Assembly: GCF_001577835.2 (NCBI RefSeq) | Contig: NC_029547.1 | Location: forward strand, 64,537,110-64,601,109 | Source: Coturnix japonica | Lineage: Eukaryota > Chordata > Aves > Galliformes > Phasianidae | Length of the DNA stretch: 64,000 nt | Reading direction: 5' to 3' | Part shown: piece by piece, positions 34,150 through 46,359 of the stretch | How the letters are laid out: every line of letters starts with the position of its first letter | Position numbering within the stretch: position 1 is the stretch's first letter | Notes under the pieces: generated by a model | The model's input: only the letters and a program-made list of their open reading frames with translations | What the model was told of the DNA's origin: nothing | The model's database searches: none | Position numbers and translations under genes: made by a program

Positions 34150-37100
34150 TAATCTGACAGTTTTGCACGGTTGAATGCCTGCCACAAAGATGGCGGCTGA
34201 CATCAAAGGGTGGCTGCAGTGTGCACTGCAGGGGGATGGATTCTTTGTTCAGTTCTGTCCCCTGGGAGGAGCTGGCTGTGTGTAGTCTTGGTGTCTGGTT
34301 CGAGCCATGCTCCGCAAGAGTAATGGTGTTGTTGTGTAGTTGAGATGGAGTTGCGCTGGTCACCGGCTGTGCTTGTGTGTTGGGAAGCGGCGGGGAATGT
34401 TCGTGTGTGGTCGGTAAGAAATGGTGCCCCTGGCCAACATGCTGTAGCTTGTGATGACAGCAGGCCCAGTCAAACAGAGCCAGTCCACAGGCCTGGTTGT
34501 GGTGCAGAGGAGCAGTACTGAGCTGTTGGAGTGTTACTTGCTGTTGGACGTGCTCTCTTGCTGAGAGGCAGCGGCAGCGAAGGCAGCAGTGTGAATGGGG
34601 GATATGCACTGCTGCGCGCTCTGCTCTCTGCTGTGACACTTGGGCTCTCTTATTTTCTCAGAAATAATGCTGCATGTCATCATGTGTCTTTAATCTTGCA
34701 GTTTATTTTGATATTTTGCTGTTGCACTCCCGTAAAGTTACGTCCTACGAAAATAATGCTGACAGTTCTTCATACGGTCTCTGCCCTTGCACGATAATGC
34801 GCGCTGACACAAAATGGCGGCTCCCAGTGCATGCAAGGGGACGGACTTCCTGTTTCAATGGACCACTGGGAGAGCCTTGGAGGTTGTAGGCTGGTTCTTT
34901 CAGCCAATGCAGCACTAGTCAGGCTGTGGGCAGGAGGGGAGGAGTTCTGGGTCCACGCTTACTTTTGTTTGAAGTCTGGCGGGCGAAAATCATGTGGGAC
35001 TGAGAAACATCTCCTGCTCAGCTGAGCTGGTTTTACCAGCAGCACAGTGCACAGAGCAAAGTCACATGCCTAGTTGTGCTGCAGGTGGAGCACTGTTGAG
35101 CAGTTGGAGCATTACAAGCTGTTGGATGGGCGCTCTCGCTTTCAGGAAGTTGCAGAGAAGGATGGACAGTAAAATGGAGATCGTGCCTGCTACAACTCTG
35201 CTCAGCTGTGACAGCTGTGCTTCTGTCCGCTCAGAAATGTTGCGCATCTCTGCTCTGCTTCCATCTTGCAATGTGTATATTTTGATAACTTGCCTGGTGA
35301 TTACTCCATAATAGAGCTTAGCGTAGCAACTGACCTGCAGTTCTGCACATGGTCCCCTGCCATGAAATCTGGGTGCTATCCATAAATGTCCCTGCTCCCA
35401 GTGTCAACGCAAGGGGATGGACTTCCTCATAGCAATAGCCCCAGTGGGCAGAGCTGGAGGTGGTGTATGGCTGGTTCTGTCAGGCCAATCCAGCAGAGTA
35501 GGTGTGGGCAGGAGGGAGGTAGTTCGTGGGTCGACGCTGCTCTTGTTGAGAAAGTACTGGTCGGAGACTATCATGTGGGACTGGAGGAACATCTCCTGTT
35601 TCATTGTGAGATTTGTTCTGCCAGCAAGCCCAGTCCGACAGAGCTGTTTACAGCCCTTGGTTCGTGCTGCAGGAGGAGCACGTGTTTGAGCTGTTGGAGT
35701 GTGTTCTTGCTGTAGGACGTGTGCTGTCTCTGTCTGTCAGGCAGTGGTCAGGGGAAAGTCAAGCTACTGGGAGGTATTGGAGATTCGTGGCCTCTGCATC
35801 TCTGCTGCGCTGGTGACATTTCGACTAATTTTTCTCAGAAATGTTGCTGCACTGCCTGTGTTTTACTTTCGAGGTGTGTCTTTTTGACATGAGCTGCCGG
35901 TGCCACATCTTCCATAAAGTGTATTCCTAGAAGTAATATGACGCGGCTTGCACATGGTCCCCAGTCATAAAATGGCATCTGCACCCAAATAGTGTCTGGC
36001 TTCCAGTGACCGCTAAGGGAGAGAACATTATTTGTTCAGTATGACAAATGTTGATTGATGCCCAAGAAGGTCTGTTGCTGTTTCGAGTGTCATAGCAATT
36101 CCTTAACCGGGACGGGAGGGGTGTGAATGGCCGGCAAGTGGGTGACAGGAGATTTCTGCGAACGGGAGGCGCATTCAGACACGTGACGTTTTGTTGAGAG
36201 GACTGGCCGTGAGTCGCGTCGGGATGAGAAGGATTTCCGTTTAAATCGTACTGTAGGGATTGGATGAGTGGCGGGAACATCTCCTGATTCAGCTTGAGAT
36301 TTGTTCTGCCATGCCAGGCGAAAGTAACGCCGCAGTGCAGCAGAGCAAAGTCACAGGCGCTTGGGTGGCTGCACGAGGAGCAAGTTGTTGAGCGTGTTGG
36401 AGGCGTTCCTTGCTTGTTGACAGGTCTCTCCGCCTGTCAAGAAGTGGCAGAGAAGGCAGCACTGAGAGCTGGAGATTGGTTAGTTCCACTGCTGCACTCT
36501 GCTCAAGCTTGTTGACAGCTTGTGCTTCTGTCCCTCAGAAATGTTGCTGCACTCTGCTCTGCTCTATCTTGCAGTTGTATTTTTGATAACTGCTGTCGCA
36601 CTCTCATAGGCATAGCTAAAGTAATCTTGACAGTCTTCAATACGGGTCTTCTGCCCACGAAATGGCGGCTTGACAGCAAAATGGCGGCCTCCCATGCATG
36701 CAAGGGGACGGACCTTCCTGTCAATGGACCACTGGGAGAGCTTTGGAGGTGTAGTCTGGTTCTGTCAGCCGAATGCCAGCAGCAGTAGGTGTGGGGCAGG
36801 AGGGAGGAGTTTTTCTGGGACACACTGCTTGTTTGAGAGACTGGCGGGAGATTCGAGTAGGACTGAGGACCATCTTCTGAATCAGCAGTAGCTTGGACAT
36901 CCAGCCTGGCGCAGTGCACAGACAAGTCACGGGGCTTTGGTGTGGGGCGTGCAGGAATGCAGCCAAGTGTTGAGCCCGTTGGACTGTTCCTTGCTGGTGG
37001 ACAAGGCTGTTCTTTGGTGTCAGGTAGTGGCAGGGAAGAAGACAGCACTGGGAGATGGAGATCGTGCCAGCTGCTGCTCTGCTCTGCTCTGTCATTTCGG

Positions 37101-37788
37101 TTTAATGTTTCTGAGGAAATGTTCCTGCCACCTGCTGTTGCTTTATCTTTCAGGTTGTATCTTTGATCAATCGTGCTGGGTGCAAACTTCACCATAAGTT
37201 AGCTTGAAGGTTAATTTGACAGTTGTCTGCATGTGGTCCCTCTGCCATGAAATGAGAGCAGCGGCTTGACACAAAATGGCAAGTTTCCAGTGGGCGCGCA
37301 GCGGCAGAAAGGGGTGGAGTTTTTGTTTCAGGTGGAGCCAGTGGGAGAGCCTGGAGGTCTGGGGGCTGGTTCTTTCAGCCTAATGCCAGCAGAGTAGGTT
37401 ATGGGCAGGAGGGGAGGAGTTCTGGGCTCAACGCTTACTTTGATTTGGAGGGAGGACCTAGGCGGGAGAATCATGTGAGAACTGAGAAACATCTCCTGTT
37501 CATGTGGAGATTGTTCTGGTCCAGCAGCAAGCCCAGTCCCACAGAGCTGGTTACAGGCCTTGTTGGTGCTTGGCAGGAGGGGCAGTGTTAATGCTATTGG
37601 ACGTGTACCTGCTGGTAGGACGGGCTGTCTCGCTGATCGGGCAGTGGCAGGGAAGTCCGCAGCACTGGAGATGGAGATCGTGCCTGCTTTATCTCCTGGC
37701 GAAGCGGCGTGTGACATTTGTGGACTAACTATGTCGTCCTAGAAAATGTTTGCTGGCAAACATACTGCTGTGTTGTAATCTTGTCAGC
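34150..37788. other. Error-rich stretch of array C ending at an N
   Basis: Compared with neighbouring units the sequence here carries frequent one- or two-base additions (for example GGTGTGGGGCAGG for GGTGTGGGCAGG), stretching units to 571-689 bases. Density is highest from 35340 to the ambiguous base at 37789; right after the N the sequence becomes clean. The pattern fits uncorrected long-read sequence at a closed gap rather than evolution. Confidence 0.75.
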
Positions 37789-37789
37789 N
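37789..37789. other. Ambiguous base N (assembly junction)
   Basis: This is the only N in the window. It separates noisy from clean array sequence and probably marks a contig join. Confidence 0.9.
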
Positions 37790-39649
37790 TAATCTGACAG
37801 TTCTTCATACGGTCTCTGCCACGAAATGGCGGCTGACACAAAATGTCGGCTCCCTGTGTGTACAAGGGGATGGACTTCCTGATCAATGGACCTCTGGGAG
37901 AGCTGGAGGTGTAGGCTGGTTCTGTCGGCCAATGCCCGCAGAGTAGGTGTGGGCAGGAGGGAGGAGTTCTGGGTCACGCTGCTTTGTTTGTATGACTGGC
38001 GGGAGATTCGTGTAGGACTGAGGAACATCTCCTGATCAGCAGAGCTTGTACTGCCAGCAGCGCAGTGCACAGAGCAAGTCACGGGCTTTGGTGTGCTGCA
38101 GGAGGAGCAGTGTTGAGCCGTTGGACTGTTCCTTGCTGGTGGACAGGCTGTCTTGGTGTCAGGTAGTGGCAGGGAAGGCAGCACTGGGAGATGGAGATCG
38201 TGCATGCTGCAGCTCTGCTCTGCTGTGACATTTCGGTTAATGTTTCTGAGAAATGTTCCTGCACTGCTGTGCTTTATCTTTCAGGTGTATCTTTGATATG
38301 TGCTGGTGCACTCCCATAAGTTAGCCTAGAAGTAATTTGACAGTTCTGCATGTGGTCTCTGCCATGAAATGGCGGCTGACACAAAATGGCAGTTCCCAGT
38401 GCACGCACAAGGGGGTGGAGTTTTTGTTCAGTGGACCAGTGGGAGAGCTGGAGGTGTGGGCAGATTCTGTCAGCCAATGCCAGTGGAGTAGGTGTGGGCA
38501 GGAGGGAGGAGTTCTGGGACACACTGCTTTGTTTGTTTGACTGGCGGGAGAAACCTGTGGGACTGAGGAACATCTCCTCCTCATCTAAGCTTCTTCTGCC
38601 AGCAGTGCAGTGCACAGAGCAAGTCACAGGCCTTGTGCTGTAGGAGGAGCAGTGTTGAGCTGTTGGAGTGTTACTTGCTCTAGGACTGCCTTTCTCGCTG
38701 TCAGGCAGTGGCAGGGAAGGCAGCGCTGGTAGCTGTAGTTTGTGCCTGCTGCAGCTCTGCTTAGCTGATACGTGTCCCTCTCTTCACTGGAAACACTGCT
38801 GCACTCTGTTCTGCTTTATCTTGCAGGTGTATCTTTGATAACTGCTGGTGCACTCCCGTAAGTTAGCATAGCAGTGACCTGACAGTTCTGCAAGTGGTCC
38901 CTGCCACAAAATGGTGGCTAACACAAAATGTCGGCTCCCAGTGCACGTAAGGGGATGGAATTCCACATCAATAGGCCAGTGGGAGAGCTGGAGGTGTAGG
39001 CTGGTTCTGTCAGCCAATGCCAGCAGAGTAGGTGTGGGCAGGAGGGAGGAGTTCTGGGTCACGCTGCTTTGTTTGTGAAGCTGGCGGGAGATTCGTGTGG
39101 GACTGTGGAATATCTTCTAGCTGAGCTTGTTATGCCAGCAGCCCAGTCCACAGAGCTGTTTATTGGCCTTGTTGTTCTGCAGAAGGAGCAGTGTTGAGCT
39201 GTTGGAGTGTTACTTGCTGTTGGAAGGGCTGTCTCTATGTCAGGCATTGGCAGGAAAGGCAGCACTGGGAACTTGAGATTATGACTACTGCAGCTCTGCT
39301 GCGCTGTGACATTTCGGCTAATATTTCTCAGAAATGTTGCCGCACTTCGCTTTGCTTTATCTTGCAGGTGTCTTTGATAAGTGCCGGTGCACTCCCATAA
39401 ATTAGGGTAGAATTAATCTGACAGCTCTGCACGTGGTCCCTGTCATAAAATGGCACCTGACACAAAATGTCGGCTCCCAGTGAACGCAAGGGGACGAACA
39501 TTTTGTTCAGTAGACCATTGATTGAGCCAGAGGTCTGTGGCTGTTTCAGGCAGCCAATCCTACTGGAGAGGGTGTGGGCAAGTGGGAGGAGTTCTGGGTC
39601 ACGCTGCTTTGTTTGAGAGACTGGCGGGAGATTCGTGTAGGACTGCGGA

Positions 39650-40120
39650 ACATTCTCCTGATGCAGCTCGCTATGTTCTACCAGCACGCCTAGCAGCGCA
39701 ACAGCATCAAGTAAGATGCCTTTGGTGTGCTGCAGTGTGGAGCCAGCTGTTTTTAGGCTCGTTGAAAAGTGTTATTCGCTGTTGGATGCGCGTTTTCACA
39801 CTCTCTGTCAGGCACTGGCAGGGCAGGCAGCCTGATACTGTGAAGAGCTGGTATTCTTGCCTGCGTGGAGCTCTTGCTTGCTGAGACCATGTCCCCCTGT
39901 TCACTGGAAATATTGCTGCCCTGTACTGTGCTTTATCTTTCAGTTGTATCTTTGATAACTGCTGGTGCACTCCCATAAGTTTGCGTAGCTGTGACCTGAC
40001 AGTTCTGCTCGTGGTCTCTTGCCAGAAATGGCAGCTGACTACAAAGATGTCGACTCCAGTGTACGCAAGGGGACGGAACTTACCTGTTCAATGGACCACT
40101 GGGAGAGCGCTGGAGGTGTA
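39650..40120. other. Second error-rich patch in array C
   Basis: Extra bases appear again relative to other units (for example GAACATTCTCCTGATGCAGC for GAACATCTCCTGATCAGC). The unit is stretched to about 577 bases. Clean sequence resumes at about 40120. Confidence 0.55.
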
Positions 40121-41838
40121 GTCCTGGTTCTGTCAGCCAATGCCAGCAGAGTAGGTGTGGGCAGGAGGGAGGAGTTCCTGGTCACGCTGCTTTGTTTGTG
40201 AAGCTGGCGGGAGATTCGTGTGGGTCGGAAGAACATCTGCACATCTGAGCTTGTGCTGACAGCAGCACTCTTCACAGAGCAAGTTACAGTCCTTGTTGTG
40301 CTGCACAGGAGCAGTGGTGAACTGTTGGAGTGTTGCTTGCTGTTGGACGGGCTCTCTCGCTGTCAATTGACTGCAGGGAAGGCAGCACAGTGAAAGGAGG
40401 ATTATGCCTGCTGCAGCTCTGCTCAGCTGTGACACTTGGTCTTCTGTTTCTCAGAAATATTGCTGTAGTCTCATGTGCTTTATCTTGCAGGTGTATTTTT
40501 GATAACTGCTGTTGCACTCCCATAGCTTAGCCTAGAAGTAATCTGACAGTTCTGCACGTGGTCCCTGTCATAAAATGGTACCTGACACAAAATGTCGGCT
40601 CCCAGTGTGCACAAGGGGACGGACTTCCTGATCAATTGACCACTGGGAGGGCTGGAGGTGTAGGCTGTTTTTGTCAGCCAATGCCAGCAGAGTAGGTGTG
40701 AGCAGGAGGGAGGAGTTCTGGGTAACGCTGCTTTGTTTGTGAAGCTGGCGGGAGATTTGTGTGGGACTGAGGAACATCTCCTGTTCATGTGAGATTGTTC
40801 TGCCAGCAGCCCAGTCCACAGAGCTGTTTATTGGCCTTGTTGTGCTGCAGGAGGAGCAGTGTTGAGATGTTGGAGTGTTACTTGCTGTAGGACGGGCTGT
40901 CTCGCTGTCAGGCAGTGGCAGGGAAGTCAGCACTGGGAGATGGAGATCGTGCCTGCTGCATCTCTGCTGCGCTGTGACATTTCGGCTAATATTTCTCAGA
41001 AATGTTGCTGCACTGCTGTGCTTTATCTTGCAGGTGTATCTTTGATACACCTTATATCTTTGATATTTTTGATTTTTGCTGGTGTACTCCCATAAGTTAG
41101 CCTAGAAGTAATCTGACAGCTCTGCACGTTGTCCTTGCCATGAAATGGCGACTGTCACAAAATGGCTGCTCCCAGTGCACACAAGGGGACGGACTTCCTG
41201 ATCAATGGGCCAGTGGGAGAGTTGGATGTGTAGGCTGGGTCTGGCAGCCAATGCCACCAGAGTAGATGTGGGCAGGAGGGAGGAGTTCTGGGTCACGCTG
41301 TTTTGTTTGAGAGACTGGCGGGAGAATCCTGTGGGACTGAGGAACATCTCCTCCTCAGCTGAGCTTGTGCTGCCAGCAGCCCAGTCCACAGCGTACGTCA
41401 CAGGCCTTGGTGTGCTGCAGGAGGAGCAGTGCTGAGCTCTTGGTGTGTTTCCTACTGTTGGACGGGCTCTCTCACTGGCAGAGAAGTGGCAGGGAAGGCA
41501 GGACTATGAGCTGGAGATTGTGCCTGTTGCTGCTCTGCTCAGCAGTGACGTGTCCTCCTGTTCTCTGGAAAATTTGCTGCATTCTGTTCTGCTTCATCTT
41601 GCAGGTGCAATTTTGCTAACTGCCGGTGCACTCCCATAAGTTAGCCGAACAGTGACCTGACAGTTCTGCACATGGTCCCTGCCATGAAATAGCAGCTGAC
41701 ACAAAATGGCGGCTCCCAGTGCACACAAGGGGACGGACTTCCTGTTCAGTGGACCACTGGGAGAGCTGGAGGTGTAGGCGGGTTCTGGCAGTCAATCCTA
41801 CCTGAGTAGGTGTGGGCAGGAGGGAGGAGTTGGGGGAC

Positions 41839-42139
41839 TTTCTGTCTTGGTGCTGATGTTTGTGAGAGCTGTTGTTACCTGCAAGGGTTGGGACCCGCTG
41901 TTGGCTTGCCCATGCTTTCTACAGGCTAATCTGGGGACAGATTGTTTGCATGTCTTACTTGACATTGAGTGTGGTTTTTCTGGGTGCATTTTGTGACCAG
42001 CCTGTCTGAGATCCCTTCTTCAACTACACTCATGTTTTCAGCTCTGCAGTTCATTGCAGTCTTTTACAGGACATGGTGTGCTGTGAAAGGGGAGTGGTGA
42101 GCCCATAAACTGATCATCAGTGAGCTAAAAGAGAAAAGT
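41839..42139. other. Tail of array C
   Basis: After the truncated final unit, this stretch has collinear weak similarity to the tail of array A. No gene is seen. Confidence 0.45.
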
Positions 42140-42502
42140 TCTTTACTCAATATTATAGTGGGATGGCAGAAAACAATTAAATATAATATAATTGGACCTG
42201 AAGCTTATAAATAAAATTAGAGCATCCAAAACTGAAGCCTTTACTCTAATTCAAAAAGTGAGATGGCTAGGGAGTAAACACTGCAGATATAAACAGTAAA
42301 AGAAGGGACAAGCTCATGACTTGGGAGCATTCCTTTGAATTGAAAATGGATAGGGAACAATGAAAGTCTTCTTGGAGGTGTAGTTCTTCTCTTCTGAGAA
42401 CTAGAAGAAATGGTAACTAGAAATATATATATACTACAAAACTGGAGCATGAGCTCTTTAAATCCCAGTGCACTACATGATGTTGTGATGTGGAATACAA
42501 CA
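42140..42502 (-). mobile_element. ERVL-type LTR remnant (fossil), uninterrupted copy of the one at 15.5-18.9 kb
   Basis: It shares with the split LTR the blocks GAGATGGCTAGGGAGTA, TTCTCTTCTGAGAAC and the end GATGTGGAATAC, in the same order and orientation. The left end is not clear. Old and partial. Confidence 0.55.
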
Positions 42503-42966
42503 GCTGTGAATGTGTTTCAGGCTATGTTTAAGAAGGAAAAATAATTTAAGAATGTCACCCAGATATCTGCCCTAAGGTAGGATAGTTCTGAGTGGCAGGG
42601 AATATGGGATGGTAATCACCCCCAGAGGTTTTGAACTTCACCACTAAGCGACTGTAGAATCCTGAAAATCTAAGAATATTTGGACAGTTGTCATCCTGGC
42701 AATCCTAAAGAGGCAGAAATCATTGCAGCTGCTGGGGCCTGACCTAGGTTTTCCTCTTGAGCTGGGTTCAACACTATTCAGCATCCTCAAGGGGAAGAGA
42801 ATACTTCTGGATCTGATGACAATGCAACAGACCCTCCAACTCCTGTGATAGACCCTGCAGCAGCTCCAATTCCTGCAACAGGTCCTGCAGTTGCTATGAG
42901 CATTGAGACAGACTCTGCTGTCACTCCAACTCTCATGATGAACCCTGTGATTTCTCCTGCTACAGG

Positions 42967-43955
42967 TCATCTAGTACTTGGGCCGCTTCTGTTTATTGTC
43001 TTCACAGATGACCTTGATGAGGGGTTTGAGTGCACCCTCAGTAAGTTTGCAGATGACACCAAGCTGGGAGGGAGTGTTGATCTGCCTGAGGGGAGAAGGG
43101 CACTACAGAGGGACCTGGATAGACTGGATCAATGGGCGAAGGTTAATGGCATGAGTTTAATAGGGTCAAGTGTCGGGTCCTGCATTTTGGTGACAATAAC
43201 CCCAGGCAACCCTACAGGCTTGGGGAGGTGTGGCTGGAAAGCTTCCCTGATGGAAAGGGACCTTGGTGTGCTGATGGACAGTCGGCTGAATATGAGCCAG
43301 CAGTGTGCCCAGGTGGCCAAGAGGGCCAATGGCATCCTGTCTTGTATCAGGAATGGTGTGGTGAGCAGGACTAGGGAAGTCATCCTGCCCCTGTACTTGG
43401 CACTGGTGAGGCCTCACCTCGAGTACTGTGTTCAGTTTTGGGGCACCTCATTACAGGAAAGACATGGAGGTACTGGAGCAGGTCCAGAGAAGGACAACGA
43501 GGCTGGTGGAGGGCTTGGAAAATCAACCCTCTGAGCAGAGGCTGAGGAAGCTGGGGCTGTTTAGTCTGGAGAAAAGGAGGCTGAGGGGAGACCTTATCGC
43601 CATCTTCCCATATCTGAAGGGTGCTTACAGTGAGAGTGGGACAAGACTCTTCTCACTGGTGACAAGTGACAGGATGAGGGGAAACGGCCTCAAGTGGTGC
43701 CAAGGTAAGTTTAGGTTGGATGTTAGGAAACACTTCTTTACAGAAAGGGTAGTTAAGCACTGAAATAGACTCTCCAGGGAGGTGATTGAGGCGCCATCCC
43801 TGGATGTGTTTAAGAGCTGTTTGGTGCTCAAGAATATGATTTAGCAGAAGGTTGTTAGAGTTAGGGTACTATGGTTAGGTTAGGCTGTGGTTGGACTTGA
43901 TGATCTTCAAGGTCTTTTCCAACCTGGGTAATTCTATGATTCTATGATCTAGGTT
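42967..43955 (+). mobile_element. CR1 LINE, 5'-truncated, RT palm to 3' tail
   Basis: It starts in the [21 protein letters not shown] palm block and keeps [16 protein letters not shown], the thumb ([18 protein letters not shown]), the C-terminal domain and a 3' end with ATTCTATG octamers near 43930-43950. Frames are broken near 43450, where the copy switches from the 42845-43534 to the 43428-43763 frame. Confidence 0.88.
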
Positions 43956-44174
43956 CAAAAAAACCCAAAAGCAGCTTCCCAGGGGAGGTGCATCAGATGT
44001 GGAGGTACAACGCTGTGGTTGTTCCATCTCCTGCTATGGGTCCTATAGCTGCTCCAAGCATTGTGATGAGCCCTGTTGTCACTACAGCCCCTTTAGTGAG
44101 CTCTGTGCTTGCTCCCACTCCTGTGATGGGTCCTGCAGTCTCTCCCACTCCTACTCCCTGGCAGGAACTAGAAA

Positions 44175-46092
44175 GATAACAAAAGACCAATGGTGGATGA
44201 AGTGGCTAGTTGACTTTCTCAGTATGGAGATTGGAGATTACCCTGCTAAGGTATGCAGGGAGGAAGTTAGGAAAGCAAAAGCCCAGCTTGAACTTAGATT
44301 GGCCACTGCAGTAAAAGAAAATAAAAAATCCTTTTACAAATATATCAGTGGTAAGGGAAGAACCAAGGAAAATTTCCGTCCTTTAGTTGATGCAGTGGGG
44401 AATTGTGACCACTGAGGATAAGGAGAAGGCTGAGGTCCTCAATACCTTCTTTACATCTGCTTTTAATGGGCAGATCAGTTATCCTTAGCACTTTACACCC
44501 AGATCTGGAATTCTGGGATGATATGCAGAATGCACCCCTGGTGATTCAGGTGGAGACAGTGAGAGAGCTCCTCCTCCATCTGGACTGTCACAAGTCCATG
44601 GGACTGGATGGGCTCCATCCTAGGGTGCTGAGGGAGCTGGTGGGGGTGATTGCCAAGACACTCACTGCCATCTACCAGTGCTCCTGACTGTCTGGAGGGA
44701 TCCCAGAGGATTGGAGGCTTGTCAGTGTGACTCCCATCTACAAGAAGGGCCATAAGGAGGATCTGGGGAACTACAGGCCTGTCAGCCTGACCTCGGTACC
44801 AGGGAAAGTTATGGAACAAATAATCTTGGGAGAGATCACATGGCATGTGCATGGCATCCAGGGGATCAGGCCCAGCCAGCATAGGTTCATGAAAGGTAGG
44901 TTGTGCTTGACCAACCTCATCTCCTATGACTGGGTGACCAGACTGGTAGATGAGGGAAAGGCTATTGGACTTCAGCAAAGCCATTGACACAGTCTCTCAC
45001 AGTATTCTCCCAGGGAAACTGGCTGCCCATGGCCTGGACACTTATACCCTTCTGTAGGTAAGGAACTGGCTAGAGGCCCATGCTCAAAGGGTGGTGGTTA
45101 ATGTAGTTAAGTCCAGCTGGTGACCTGTTACAAGTGGTGTCCCCCAGGGGTCGGTACTGGGGCCCATCTTGTTTAATATCTTTATTGATGACCTAAATGA
45201 GGGCATTGACTGTACTCTCAGTAAGGTTGCAGGTGACACCAAATTGGGAGGTGGTGTTGATCTACCTGAGGGTAGGAAGGTCCAGAGGGATCTGGATAGG
45301 CTGGATGGGATGAGGTTTAACAGGGCCAAGTGCCTGGTCCTGCACTTCGGCCACAATAACCCCATGCAGCACTATAGGCTTGGGGATGAATGGCTGGATG
45401 ACTGTGAAGAGGAAAAGGACCAGGGGATGTTGGTCAATGCTCGGCTAAACATGAATTGACAGTGTGCCAAGGTGGCCAAGAAGGCCAAACGGTGTCCCGG
45501 CCTGCATTAGAAATAGTGTGGCCAGCAGGAGCAGAGAGGTGATCATCCCCCTGTACTCAGCTCTGGTGAGGCTACACCTAGAGTATGGTGTTCAGTTTTG
45601 GGCCCTTCACTACGGAAAGACACTGAGGTCCTGGAATGACTCCAGAGAAGGGCAATGAAACTGGTGAGGGGTCTGGAGCACAAGTCTTATGAGGAGCGGC
45701 TCAGGGAGCTGGAATTGTTTAGCCTGGAGAAGAGGAGGCTGAGGGGAGACCTCACTGCACTCCACAACTTCCTGAAGGAAGGTTGTGATGAGGAGGAGCT
45801 TGGTCTCTTCTGCCAGGCAACAAACAGGACCCAGGGAAATGGCTGCAAGTTGTACCAGAAGAGGTTTAGATTAGACATGATGAAAAATTTTTTTCTCAGA
45901 GAGTGATCAGGCACTAGAATGGCTGCCCAGGGAGGTGGTGCAGTTGCCATCCCTGCAGTGTTCAAGAGGTGCCTGGATGAGGAGCTACAAGATCTGGCTC
46001 AGTGGTTTGTGGTAGCAATGGTGATGGGAGGATGGTTGGACTCGATGATCTCGTAGGTCCTTTCCAACCTTGTGATTCTACGATTCTATGAC
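44175..46092 (+). mobile_element. CR1 LINE, linker to 3' tail
   Basis: It begins in the linker (REEVRKAKAQLELRLATAVKENKKSFYKYI at 44255-44345), then [39 protein letters not shown], a damaged palm, [17 protein letters not shown], thumb, C-terminal domain and a tail of ATTCTACG octamers at 46074-46092. Several frameshifts and small deletions; the YLDFSKAFD block has lost its start near 44965. Confidence 0.88.
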
Positions 46093-46320
46093 TGTCTGTT
46101 TTCCTCCAATGGGCCCGTGTCACAGCTGTGCAGAAAATGGTTCTTTGGCTTGTGCTGGTTCCTTTGCAAGGGAGAGAGGATATAATGTGTACATACCATG
46201 TACCATCCTGTGGTTTTACTTGTGTGATCATGGACAGGATATGAGGAAGTTGGATGGAAAACCTACCTTGACTGTACAGGCATGGGTATGTGAGTTGCAA
46301 TGGAAAAAAATCATAAATGA

Positions 46321-46343
46321 ATTGTTTGTTTGTTTGTTTGTTT
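46321..46343. repeat. TTTG microsatellite
   Basis: About five tandem TTTG units between the gag-like piece and the next CR1. Confidence 0.8.
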
Positions 46344-46359
46344 TCCGGGAAAACTGATG

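Larger units (their letters stand above)
31935..41838 (+). repeat. Tandem array C: leader plus about 18 units of ~540 bp
   Basis: The leader (31935-32087) is a diverged copy of the A/B leader. Units start near 32090, 32631, 33079, 33631, 34181, 34790, 35361, 35966, 36655, 37247, 37820, 38362, 38904, 39443, 40020, 40569, 41139 and 41681. Clean units are 538-550 bases apart (one of 448 has lost about 95 bases). Those from 34.2 to 37.8 kb are 571-689 apart because of scattered extra bases. The last unit stops after about 160 bases at GGGAGGAGTT, nearly where array A stops. Subtypes recur: units at 33631, 35966 and 39443 share CATAAAATGGCAYCTG and the AACATTTTGTTCAGTAGACC block. Confidence 0.92.
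42503..46300 (+). mobile_element. ERV gag-like fossil carrying two CR1 insertions
   Basis: Three pieces read on the plus strand: 42820-42966 and 43985-44172 are Pro/Ala/Val-rich with irregular repeats ([31 protein letters not shown]). The piece at 46195-46300 (DHGQDMRKLDGKPTLTVQA) is clearly related to the gag segment of the 9.3-10.6 kb fossil. CR1s at 42967-43955 and 44175-46092 lie between them. That all three belong to one element is inference. Broken and old; the family is probably the same as at 9.3-10.6 kb. Confidence 0.4.

Noticed and set aside
21774-41838. CRISPR array or VNTR
   Set aside because: The units are about 540 bases with no short repeat and unique spacer pattern, and the genome is avian.
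21774-41838. Known chicken W-chromosome satellites (XhoI, EcoRI, SspI families)
   Set aside because: The first two differ in unit length, and the ~0.5-kb SspI family as I recall it has a long polypurine tract that is absent here. Not tested by search.
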